Assembly (NCBI GenBank): GCA_001949185.1
Contig: BDGG01000002.1
Span: forward strand, 2,680,467 to 2,744,466
Origin: Ramazzottius varieornatus
Lineage: Eukaryota; Tardigrada; Eutardigrada; Parachela; Ramazzottiidae
Direction of reading: 5' to 3'
Length of the DNA: 64,000 nt
Shown piece after piece: positions 24,758 to 35,900 of the stretch; within the stretch, counting starts at the first letter, position 1; every line of letters starts with the position of its first letter. A program made the position numbers and the translations under genes. Under the pieces are notes generated by a model. That model saw only the letters and a list, made by a program, of their open reading frames with translations. It searched no databases and was not told the origin of the DNA.

Positions 24758-25528
24758 ACAGGGCGCTCGCACCAACTTGCTACCACCTGTCATTTCCTCG
24801 AGGAAAAAATCAGATTGCTTTTTTTCCGCCTGTTCTTCCACACTATCCATATAGCTTTTCAAGCTGTTTCCTTTGAACTATGAGCCGTTTTATGATATTG
24901 AACAGCACCTTGAAGAATTTGACTAGTGTGAATTCTTTTGGGGAAGACCTATCGTAACCACCTAAACTGTTGTCCACAGGATCCCATGTTAGTTTCCATC
25001 CGACATCTGCTATCAAAAGGCCAAAAACTCTCTTGGTTGTACGTGTGAATCAAAAAGATCCACGGGAATATCGAAATAACTCAGCGAATGAATTCCAAAC
25101 AGCGAGTTCGGCCATTTTGCCGACAAACCTTGCTCTATGATAAAAATTCCAGCTTTTGACCTGATCGACAGATTCTTTGCTTCGACCTATTTTCGATTAT
25201 CCCAGCTCGCAATTTAATTTTTTCCGGTCACAGTAGCGCATGACTTCAGCGGAAAAGTGATAAAAAAATTTTTTTGAAAACGACCCCAAAAACTTCGAAA
25301 GTTGATGGACTTTTGGCTTCTCTCTTCCTCCAGCTTAATATCGCTCACGACTCATCCTCAAAAGATTTCGAGTTGGTTATTTTTCACGAGGTTGCAAACA
25401 GGATGTCTAACCAGGGAAAATTCGTTTGTAAGTTGAGTAATGACCGGGGAAAATTAGTAGGTGAGTAACGATCCAGTCGTGAAAGCTATGATTTTATGGG
25501 TGGTAGCAAGTTAGTGCGAGCGCCCTGT
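24758..25528. mobile_element. MITE, about 770 bp, family A relative
   Basis: The left end ACAGGGCGCTCGCACCAACT continues into TGCTACCACC; the right end is the inverted partner (GGTGGTAGCAAGTTAGTGCG, then AGCGCCCTGT). The inner TIR word AACTTGCTACCAC is shared with the element at 14420. No coding capacity. Confidence 0.75.
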
Positions 25529-25786
25529 ATCTGTGAGATGAACTCGTCGTACTAAAAGGAATTTATATCACTTGTTACCGTAACTTCCTTGGGCTCAGAT
25601 TCAACCATTCATGGTCTCCAGCCCGTACTTCTCTTTTTGTGTTCGCCGAACGACCTCGAACCGTTGGGTTATCGTGTCCCTCTGAAACTGCGGTTACCTA
25701 TCGGTAATAGTAAGAACGTAGCGAGCCGCTTCGCGTACACCCTGCAGCTAACAAAGTGCTGTCGAGTGGAACACGTGTTTCTCTAA

Positions 25787-26315
25787 CACCTTGAGCACCG
25801 GGCGGGAAACTCACTTTCCTGGCGCACACCAATTAGTATGTAGCGGAATTCCAGTTCAGCTTTTGGTGCTCGGTTTTTCTCGTTTGCCTGAAGAATCAAC
25901 TTCTCTTCAAGCTGCAACTAACGGCCACTGGTCGATAGCTCTGCAAAACTGTCTAGATTTTTTCCTTTCTGATGAAATTTCGTCGTAGCCAGCCAATTTT
26001 TTTCTCAGCCAGGTTGTCGGTTGGTTCAGAGTCCACAAAAAAATTGTAGCTTGAGACCAAACATTTTTGCATCTTGCGAGAGTTTCGGATCCGTGAAAAG
26101 ATCTGCTCAGTGGTTAACATAAAAACATGAAGGTTGGCCGTTTTGACTTGGTAGGTGGCGCACTTTACAGCATGTCCCAAATTTCAGCCGATCGAGTAGG
26201 TTAAGACTGGCCCAACTTGGAGCCGCCCCCTAGTTTTGACCGGTTAAAAAGAGACACGAAAGTGACTTTCCCACCTCGTGTTCTCAAAGCATGAAATCGC
26301 GTGGTGCTCAAGGTG
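25787..26315. mobile_element. MITE, 529 bp, with CTAA flanks
   Basis: Starts CACCTTGAGCACC and ends GGTGCTCAAGGTG. It is bordered by CTAA on both sides (25783-25786 and 26316-26319), which also reads as the TAA (TWA) site typical of PIF/Harbinger elements. Similarity between the arms extends inward imperfectly to the GGGAAA.CTCACTTTC words. Non-coding. Confidence 0.72.
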
Positions 26316-29300
26316 CTAATTAAAATTTGCCCCGAATGTTGCTCCGATGTACCTCGACCAAAAAGAACTCCTCCCCTCTCCCCCCTAGATGCTTCGTCCT
26401 CGAGCGACGCCTTCGCTTGCAATCTGTCTTTATTCCCCAGAACCTTCATACCCCTACAAGCACGGACCCAAAAAGCTTCGACTTTTCAACATTCACGAAC
26501 CTTAGTAACTTAAGCCTTAGCGACACCCTGACCCACAGCCATTGCCTCCGGAATCTTGCAATGGAATTTTTATTGTAAAGTTGTCGTTGACAACAGACAT
26601 CCGCTGTTATACAGTACTATCCGAACTCCCCTCGATCGCGATCACTCTAACGATAAGTTATAAGGCATTTTTCAGGCAGTCGAAACCGTAATAGACGGAG
26701 AGCTTTCGAATTTAGTTGCAGTGGGGCGAATCACAGTTCACTGGACGATGTTGAGCAGAAGTTCTAGAACGACCGAGCTTGAAGATTTGTTTGATATCGT
26801 GTCACCATAACAAACAAATGTGGGGAACGGGGAAGATTTAACTGCCACCGAACTTGACTCTGTGAGCCCCCAAATTATACAATGCGTGACACCATATCAA
26901 GCAAATGTGACCTGACAGAAATACCTGTCAACAGGAAATGACTTATGGTGTCTATGGCCGCCCACACTGCAGGGCACAACCTACACTTGTTGTTCTATCA
27001 GAATATTCGGAGCAGGCCAAAACAAGGCCTACGCTTTTGTAAGATGCAGCTAACTTTTCAACCTCGACCTACGTCGCTAACTTTACAACATTCCATCGTA
27101 AAAAACACGGACGTTAGCACAGCAGCGGTATATAAAGGCCAAACTGATAACAATGAAAAGTGTTGTTAAGACGGGGTTTCTTTGCTCCTCTTTCTCATCG
27201 CTTTGACCTGACCTCCCGCGGTTACTTGCTCGCCGGTTCCTTTCCCAATGATTAATTTCTCACTCTGACCTGTTAGCTGTTGGCTTTAGGCTGAACGGGT
27301 TGTCAGGGGACGTGGTAATGAATACCTGGTCCACTTTTAAGAATATCTTACGAAAATAAAGCTCGTTGAAGTTTTTGAGCTGTCTTTTCCCAACAGGACA
27401 GACTTTCTTAAAACTGAACCGGGCTACTGATAGTCTTCTTGTTGCCGTACGTTTCAGCATTAAGCGTAGAGTTTCAAGAATACTGTTGGCGACAATAGAA
27501 TTTCTTCGTCTCCACTGGTGCTTCTGAAGGACGTCAAAATTTTCAAGATTACGTCATGGACAGAAACAGCTCCACCAATTAACCGCAAGGCTGAAGCGGA
27601 GCTTCCTTATGCTTAGAGAAATGAAGATACCAATCAGTGATCTCGGTTAAAACGAGGGAATTGAAATATTGCTTCTGACCAGAGATAGAATGTTTTGAAA
27701 TAAGCGTTCAGAAACTGGCAATGCCATACTGAAAGATATAAATTCAGGTCGGTATGCGCTTGAGGGTGCGTCACCTGCTACAGTAATAATTCTCGTCACT
27801 TCAATGGTACAACCTAGACGTGAATTCTATTAATATAAGCCGAAGCGAGCTACAGTAGTAAGGAACATGCGTCTGACAAACTTGCACGTCCAGGACGTCA
27901 TCTCGTTTCGTGTGTCAACTTGGCATGCTGTTGAAAGCGGCATCCTCGTTCTTTTCCTACCATTCCCTAGCCTCCAGAAGTGAATTCGAAGTTCACCGCA
28001 CACTTCCTGATAAGCTGAGCTGTCAGTGACGTACCAAAGAAAATTATCACTGTACTTAAACTACCGATCAGTCAAGACGTACCGGTACGTGCTACGTTTT
28101 GTACCGTGGGCCGTGAATGGTGTTCTACTGAATGGTGGACAGCACAGAACTTGATACATACAGAATGTCCCGACTGACCGGTAGTTTAAAGTGGCAGATG
28201 TAGATGACAGACTAATTTGCCTGGTCTTGTGAGTTTCGACGATCCAGAATCATTGTGTCCTTAGTATTTAGGTTTCAATCTGCATATTTTGTAAAGGATT
28301 GCTGGTCATGAGACGACCAGGAATCAATCATATACAATTGTAGTGTATCACAAGGAACCAGCTATCAGCTCGTTAATATTATGCAGTTAGAATAAAGATA
28401 AGAGACCGGAAAAGCACAGTTTACAGGGATGGCAGGCTTGCAAAGAGACCAGCGTGTGAAAAGCTGATTAGGGAAATACATAGGTATACAGCACTTTATT
28501 TGATTGAGACAGTGATCTTTGTGGTATCCGGTGTATCCCTCGCGTTCTACCTCAGTGAAAGTCTCTTCCTCGGTAGGCACAATGTGCCGCACTGATTTTC
28601 CACTGCCCCGAGACGGTTGGGAAAGTAAAGGTCGGTATGTATGAGCGGGCACTGCAGGCTGAATGGTTCCTGCGTCCTCGTTTCTTTACGGCGCTGCGAT
28701 GTTTCGTTGATCTCCATGCATACAGTCATCATGGACCATTGTTGTTCTTTTCCAAATGGCAATCGATAGAAGGAGTATATACCTACTGAAAAAGTAAATT
28801 TTCCATCGTGTGATCTGTCGTCATGAAGAGGCTCAGGACTACCCGAGGAACGTCGAAATTGAGATACACTTTGTTGGTTCCTCAGGCATACTTTAGTTAC
28901 TTTTCATGGCAGTACCAACAAGCAGCGGAGCGTAATCATCCTCTGAGTGAACGAGTTTTGAGCATGTCCTGAGTTACTTCTCACGGTGCTCCAGAGTATT
29001 TTTATCGGACATTGTTCGACTTGTAATCAACTCCTTTCTACGGTGTTTTAACTACTGTAATCTTGACGAGTTCAGCATGAACCTCCACGCAGAATGTTTT
29101 TGGAATAGAGCACTTCAGACCGAAAAAGGATACAATGCAGAAATCCAAAGCATCAATGCCGTAGAACAGATACTGAAAATTTGCAGAAGGGTTTTCCGAA
29201 CAGAAGTAGCGATACAACAAACTGATAACAGATGGATTAACCCAAACAGCAACAAGAAGCGTGGAATTTAGGGTCCTTCTTTGAGCGTCCATTACCTGTT

Positions 29301-29344
29301 GAGCGCCGGCGAAAGAGATATCCTGCCCATCTGTAATGAATCAA
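26316..29344. other. Gene-poor stretch
   Basis: No gene is recognised. A short inverted pair lies at about 28055-28085 and 28168-28198 (TTAAACTACCG against CGGTAGTTTAA), perhaps a small hairpin element. Otherwise unassigned. Confidence 0.35.
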
Positions 29345-30370
29345 ACAATCATTACCTCCACATGGCTTCAAGCTTCCTTGCCCGTTAGTATAGGAGGTCT
29401 GGGCATCAGACGCACAGAGAGGATCACGCTCCCAGCCTTTATGGCTTCGATCCACTCTGTGCAGGCGCTGGTGCTCTCCATCTACCCGGAAAGCGACCTG
29501 GACAGCGTCGTCAACGGCGGACTGGACATTGGCCACTTCTGACTTCGGCTGAACTGCCAGTTCCCGCTCTTCGCCGACAGCAGCGTGCCTGGGACCTTCC
29601 TATGATGACGGAGGAATTCAGAAGTCTGATGGACCAGGGCGATATGACAACTAAGGCAAGACTGATGGCTGTTTCGACAAAGACCTCCGGAACCTAGCTG
29701 CACGCTCTGCCGGATTCCTCACTTGGGAATCTCCTCGACGACAACATACTGTGGATCAGCGTTGGGCTGCGGCTAGGATCGAGACTATGTCAGCCTCACA
29801 TGTGCCACTGTGGAGAAGTAGTCGACGAGTATGGGCTCCGCGGTCTGAGCTGTCCAAAGAGCGTGGGACGCCACAGTAGGCACGCTAGTCTGAACGAGTC
29901 GGTGCAAAGAGCCCTCGTTTCAGCACAAGTTTCGGCGGTTCTGGAACCACTAGGACTTTCGCGGGACGATGGACTGAGACCTGATGGAAATACCATGATA
30001 CCTTGGAAGAATGGGAAGGAATTAGTTTGGGATGTGACTGTGGTAGATACATTGGCGAAGTCCTACGTCGGAAAGACAAGCGAGAAGGTGGGAGCTGTCG
30101 CCGAAGACGCGGAAGAGAGAAAGATCCAGAAATACTAAGGCATCGCTTCACAGTACCTCTTCGTTCTTTTGGGATTCGAGACCTTCGGATCTTGGGGACC
30201 TGCAGCGACGGGACAACGCGATCGGGAAGCTTGTTGAGTTTTCTTTTGAGACTAGATCTCTTCAATATTTCAAACAGCGCTTGTCTCTTGACATACAGCA
30301 AGGTAATGCTTTCTGTGTTATGGGTACTGCGAAGGAGACTAAAGGACTCAAAGAAATATTTTACGTTTTG
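29345..30370 (+). pseudogene. 3' part of an R2/CRE-like retrotransposon with endonuclease domain
   Basis: Begins with the same GGLGIRRTERITLPAFMASI block as the 7-12 kb element, then passes through several frame changes. From 29800 the frame is clean and holds a CHCG...C...H cysteine-histidine cluster (MCHCGEVVDEYGLRGLSCPK, then H). It is followed by GLRPDGNTMIPW and ELVWDVTVVDT, the PD-(D/E)xK-type restriction-like endonuclease signature of R2-, NeSL- and CRE-type elements. The last block (GFETFGSWGPAAT) matches the tail of the first copy. It is 5'-truncated, as is usual for non-LTR retrotransposon copies, and frameshifted, so dead. Confidence 0.78.
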
Positions 30371-30589
30371 AATCTTAGGAAGGGAAGAACCGCGTCCACG
30401 TAACTTGTTAATTTTGATTTAGTCTCCTGTTTCACTGTGGTCTTCTTTTGAAGAAAAAGTTATTTATTTGAATAAAGTAAATCCGCATCATTACTGTAAC
30501 AAAACTGATTAACGACGTAGGCGCTCTATTTGGCCTACTGCGCAGGCTGCCATGAGTCATATGGGGTTTATTACTGCCCCCGTTTTTAA
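30371..30589. other. Short spacer
   Basis: Between the retrotransposon tail and the foldback element; nothing recognised. Confidence 0.3.
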
Positions 30590-31085
30590 TCTGGATATTC
30601 AAACGATCGACGGGCTATCGAATGGCCATTTAGAAAGCTGGGATCCGCTCTTGATCATCCCGCTATCGGGGAAGATCAGCTGATGAGATCTCTCGTCCTC
30701 GTGATGTTAGACCCTGTACGGAGTCGTACGCGTAAATCAGTCAATCAACGTCAGTTTGAATCTTGCAAATGATTATTGATCAAACAATCAATGATCGACA
30801 GATGCCAAGATACTGACGTTTCAACCGCCTTGACCATTAGTCTTGATGTAAGTCTTGATTGTGTGATCAAGCATCGTTTGCCCTTTTTGATTTCAAACTG
30901 ATGTTGATTGACTGCGCGCATTTACCTGGGCTTGATTTACGCGTACGACTCCGTATAGGGTCGTACGTCACGAGGACGAGATATTTTATCAGCTGATTTT
31001 CCCCGATAGCGGGATGATCAGAAGCTGACCCCAGCTTTCTAGATGACCATTCGATAGCCCGTCGAGTCGTTTGAATATTCAGATA
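30590..31085. mobile_element. Foldback element, about 500 bp
   Basis: The two halves are inverted copies of each other. Left-arm words in order are TGGATATTCAAACG, GGGCTATCGAATGG, CCCGCTATCGGGGAA, CTCGTCCTCGTGA, GAGTCGTACGCGTAAATC and CAGTCAATCAACGTCAGTTTG. All reappear inverted on the right, leaving only a short centre. No open frame. A large hairpin-forming MITE or foldback transposon. Confidence 0.8.
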
Positions 31086-31650
31086 GAGCTTAGACGAGGA
31101 AAGTTGGTGGAAGACGCACAGTGCCAGAAGGGAATACTTCTATCATTGGTGAAACAGAGCTTACTCTGAAATGCCTGGAGGTAGCAGCTCCATTCTCTTC
31201 GGTCTAAACTGGAGGCAGCTGGAGCCTCCTACAGCTGAACCATTACTCCGGTGCTACCACCTTCCAGTTTTCTTGCTACAGTGCATACACTGCGAGAAAT
31301 CCATTTTGACCAGAAGCAGGATGTATTTTCTTGACTCTTGTTTGTTCCTCGAAAGACAGATGGATTTGCTTTGTTAGGTCTCAGTCATTTCCGATTTCCA
31401 AAGCGTCATAAATGACTATCAAAATCTAGGACATTGTTACTAAAAGATGATATTTTGTCATCCGTCATATACTAGTAAGAGCCGATAACCAATCGTACAA
31501 GCGCCACAAGGTTTTTGAAAGACATAAAGCAAAAGCGAGAGAAGGAAAAGTCAAAGCACCGACATTCTAACAGCCTTGGATCAGTTCCGAAAGTTTCGTG
31601 AACTCCGGCGTGTCCAGCCACTAAATCGGAAAAGTGGTGAATTTTCAGCG
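31086..31650. other. Intergenic, no gene recognised
   Basis: Likely 3' region of the minus-strand gene that ends near 31651; nothing else seen. Confidence 0.35.
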
Positions 31651-32655
31651 TCACGAATGGTAAACTGCCTTCTCAGACAGTACCTTTATTTCGGTTTTGT
31701 CGTTGTCACCGAAGATAGGGCTACTGCTCAGTACCCCCATGCCAAAGTATGGGGTTCCAGCAGTATCGGTACCGAAGACGCCCAAGTAGCTTCCGGTACC
31801 CAGGAAATCATCGTCGATCACTTGTAACGCCGTTATGGTCGTGATGGTACTTTGCGACCGTACCACGTCAACCGTTGTGGCGGGATAAGTTTTGTTGCCA
31901 TCTGACATGATGATCGATTTCCCGTCAGCTAAAACCTCGTCAGGGGGTTAGTTCTCGGTAATCGACTGTACAGTGAAATTTTAAACGTGTAGACAAAGGT
32001 TTTCATACCATTCACAACGAAGTAAAGTATTCTTTTGTCGAGGTCCAGTCCATTGTTGGTCCATGTGGAGTAACTTGACCCTTGAGCTTTCTGTGGCAGG
32101 ACGGTGTCACAGGCGGCGGGCATGAGACCCACACAGAGGACAGCTACGTTGTGCTAAAATGTTAGTTAATAAGGTTGTATGGATGGTGTGAAAGTCTTTT
32201 GTGGTAGGAGGGAGTTCTTTCGTACAGAGATTAGGACCATTTGTGGTTGGAAGTTTCCCGAATTATCTGTGACATTGACTTGAACATATGCTTGGTCCAC
32301 GTTGGTCAACAGACCAGCCTTTGACCCGGTGAAGAACTGGCTGGTTGGTTGGGGGTTCGGTACCCGGGACGTCGGTAGGATCTTGCTGCGCTCGTAATCG
32401 ACGGTATACTCCACCGCACAAGCACCTGGAAAGCCATGGGGTATCTCGTCGATTTGGTAACAAGAAGGCCGGAAGGATGGAGGAAACCATAGGTTCTGTT
32501 ATCACCTCTAAACATCAGCAGCTTGTCGTATCCTGCTGCGAAGTACCCCACGGATTCCTGGGGACCTTTTGTGCAGAAGTCCTGCAGGGAACATGGGTTA
32601 GCGGACATTGGCGTCGTGGTGGGCGGGTTGAAAGTCGTTGTGCACTGTGTGCCAT
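31651..32655 (-). CDS. Predicted secreted protein of unknown family (partial model)
   Basis: Family not recognised. Coding blocks, read leftwards, are 32655 to about 32427 (after a TTTCAG acceptor; FNPPTTTPMSANPCSLQDFC, then YDKLLMFRGDNRTYGFL), about 32424-32218 (VEYTVDYERSKILPTSRVPN) and 32153 to about 31975 (LPQKAQGSSYSTWTNNGLDL). The last is about 31923-31651 (GTGSYLGVFGTDTAGTPYFG), ending at TGA. Paired cysteines and short Thr/Pro tracts suggest an extracellular beta-rich protein; the FRGDNRTYGF block is faintly hemopexin-like, but I would not assign it. No leader exon was found and the frame changes by one base near 32425, so an intron, an indel or an error is unresolved. A broken copy of the third block lies at 17.6 kb. 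It sits just downstream of the pseudo-astacin genes on the same strand. Confidence 0.5.
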
Positions 32656-32982
32656 GACCTGAAATCAGCCAGAAATGTTGCTTGTGTGAGCTAACGGTTA
32701 TGCTTTGACAATGGTATAACTGATTCCCAAATTCAGGCACTTGTTTGCTTTCACGGAAAACTGAATCGCCGAGCTTACTTTGATAAGCCTTTATTTTTTG
32801 ACAGTGTTTAATAACAGAAATTATCGAGTAAAGCTGATGATCATAATAACAATCAATTTTTACGGAAATGTAGTGTACGTCATTTGGACTCGTTAGGGTT
32901 CTTCACAACAGGAAGCAACATTACTCTCAAGAATTCCCTAAAATTAACGATGTTTTCAACCTGTCGAAATTCATTGTGGAAT

Positions 32983-35900
32983 TCACGGAGACTTCACGCA
33001 GGTCGATGCCATACTGGTTGATCCGGTGTATTGTGCATTCCGGTTCGACAGATTGATGGTGGCGGCAAAAACAGTTTGGTACTTGAGCAGCGGTAAATGG
33101 TAGCAGACCTGGGTCCCCCATTCTTCCGTCGCGTTTAATTGCCCGTTAGTTACCGCGGGGGAGTGATCAGACGTCGTGCCCGGCGTTGGCATCAGTAAGC
33201 TTGTTGGCAACGCGGTGCTTGTCGGAACTTCCCTTACTGTAATTGAAGATGATGAAGTACTGGCGGAAGGAGCCGCGGTAGTTGTTGTTGTACTTGTCAA
33301 CGTGCTTGTGGACAAAGGTGCGGTAATTGCGGAAACTGGAGTGCTTGGTCGCGGGGAATTCGATGACAACGAGCTCGTTGTAGTGCTAGATGAAAAACTG
33401 CCACCTGCTGTTGAGCTCAGAAGACTCGACGTTCGCGCAGGCGGCGCTCGGGTGCTAGTTTGCTGAAGAGTAGAGGTCACCACCGTCGATGGAGTCGAGC
33501 TTGAAAACTGCGTTGTGGCACCGGCGAGTTCTTTAGCTGCCAGCTGAACTCTCATCGTTGAGGTGGCTTGTGTTTTTCGAGCACTGAAAGTCGTCAGCAA
33601 GACGCTGGAAGACAGAGATGTCGAAGAACCCGTAGGTGCGGAAGTACTGCTGGACAGACTCATCGAGAACGTCGCGCCAGCAGTAGTGATAATTGTCCGC
33701 GTAACAGTTGATGGAGTTACGGATAAACTTCTAGTGGTGCACTGACTGGAAGTAGCTGGTGTTGTTAGTGCTGACGAGACGGTAGTCTTTGACGGTGTGG
33801 TCGAAGCTGGAAGTGTAGTTGTCAGTGTAGTCCTGTTTGGTGTACTGGAAGCTACTGTGGTAACCGTGCTGGAAACCGTCGTGCTGGTTATTGAAGATGT
33901 GGTCGTGCTTGTAGTGGACGTCAGTGTTTGTTCTTCGCATTTCACTGCAAGTAGCGAGGAGACCATTGACTCTATGAATATAATAGCTTGTTGAAAATAA
34001 TACTTCGAGGTATCTCAACGTACATGGGTCGCATCGGTCAGCATCACACCCGTACTCTTCGCTAATTTCTCTGCAGTCCATCTCGCTTAGCCGATTCAGC
34101 ATCGGAATTCGATAGGGAGGATTCTTGACAGTGAAGGCCACTTGACCGGGCTTTGCGAAGACGGTCTGCTGGTTGTGCGTCACCGAGCAAAGGTCGTAAG
34201 CGTGCTTGTTCTTAGTGGTGCCCCAATCATATTTGTCATATGCAAAGGCCATGCCTGCGAAGAATATCGCGTCCCGTTACCCCAGGTGCCAAACTTGAAT
34301 CGGATTATTAAGTCATGTGTGTCGTACCGCCTGCGATGCCAGAGGACACAATCTCGATGAATGCATCACGGTCCGGACGTTGGTGTTCCGTGCGCTTGCC
34401 CAGAGCGATAGCAAAATATTTCAGAATGTTATGATGCGTTCCTCCGAGGCATCCGTCCGAGCCGCGTGCCAGTACCATTGCTTGCTCCGAGCTCTTCTTC
34501 GCGTGGTCGGCGTAAACACCGGGGTAGCTTGAACACTGCTTTTCTTCCGTTTTCCTTTAAAAAAAAGATTGCTATCGAGAAACAGAAAACGAAGTGAACA
34601 AGTTGGAAAAAGATGAAATTTACCCGTCAGGAGCAAAGGGGGTGATCTTCAGCTTATACTCGTCCGAGCTTTGCGGGACTTCCACGAACTCTACGCATCC
34701 TTTCATATTCTGCATAACAGTTTTGATGGCGCCCTCTACGACGCCTCTTTCGGCACTTGCTGCAAAATAACCAAATCAGCTCAGATTTTCAACTGGAAAT
34801 GGGTGGAGTGGTAGGCTGGTCGGTGTGTGCAAGGTGACTTACTGTATGCTTTGTCGATGTAATAGGGAACGGTATTATCAGGCCATTTCTTGTACTTGGG
34901 ATCAGCGTTGATTACCCGGAAGTGTTCGCCACCCATGCGTGGCTTCCGACGAGCATTGTAGACTCCTGTACCAAATGATCCTGCTTCAAGTTTTTCCGGA
35001 AGCGAACAAAGACATGGCAAAAGCTTCTGAGCTTGCAATACGCCAGAAAATTTAGTAAAGTGAAGACTGATCGTTTACCAGAAAACTTTCTACCGGACGA
35101 CCAATAAAGCGCCGCAGACCATGCGCTTGATTGGTTGATCATTTCAATACGGTGTATGACTCGATGAAATTTAACTTCCGTTTTTCTAAGGTATTTGCGT
35201 GAATATTTCCTCCCCATGGCGCTCAGATCTTTACCTGCAACAATGGAGCAAGTCGTTTTGGACGCATCTCTGTCCAGCGTAGTCGGGCTAAGTGTGGTCT
35301 TGACAGAAAACTCCGTGGGAGCTTGGGTGTTCGGAACCGAGTAGCAGATTGTCGTTTCCTTGTCGGAAGAAGTGACTGATGTGATCACGGAAGTGAGCGA
35401 TGACTGTGTGGAGAACGGCACAGGTGCCGGTGGCTGAGTCACTGCAGGTGGCATAGCGGGACGAACTTGAGCAGCGCAGTCCACTTGAACAAACAACAAG
35501 TCAGCATACATACACAGTATCAATATTCACAAAGTTGTCAGTTGAAATATTCATGGACAAAGATGAACATGCACTTACAAGGTGAGCACTCCTTCGCGTT
35601 ACATCCGTATCCAGCTGATATCTCCTGACAGTCGCATTCCGATAGTCGGTCCAGCTGAGGTATGAAGAAGGGCGGCTGCTTGACCGTGAAGGCTGGACCA
35701 TTAGCGGCGAAATCCGCCTCGATGTTGTGGGTGATGCTACAGTAATCGTAAGGGCAGACCATCAAAGCTTCTTCGGTGGAGTATTTCCGGTACCCGAATT
35801 CCAGCATACCTGAAGGGCGGGAATATCGTTTTGGACTTTAGCGAATGAATCTATTGATAACTAGCAGTCCAGTCGGGTTCTTGGTCCCTGCTCTAACGTC

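Noticed and set aside
24308-24862. 184-codon minus-strand frame
   Set aside because: It overlaps the end of a MITE and a competing frame of similar quality, with no recognisable protein features.
32166-32655. Hemopexin domain in the 31.6-32.7 kb gene
   Set aside because: Only a short FRGDNRTYGF block resembles it; the repeat periodicity and paired cysteines of hemopexin are missing.
33176-33994. Plus-strand frames opposite the gene 2 mucin tail
   Set aside because: Valine-rich shadows of Ser/Thr codons on the other strand.
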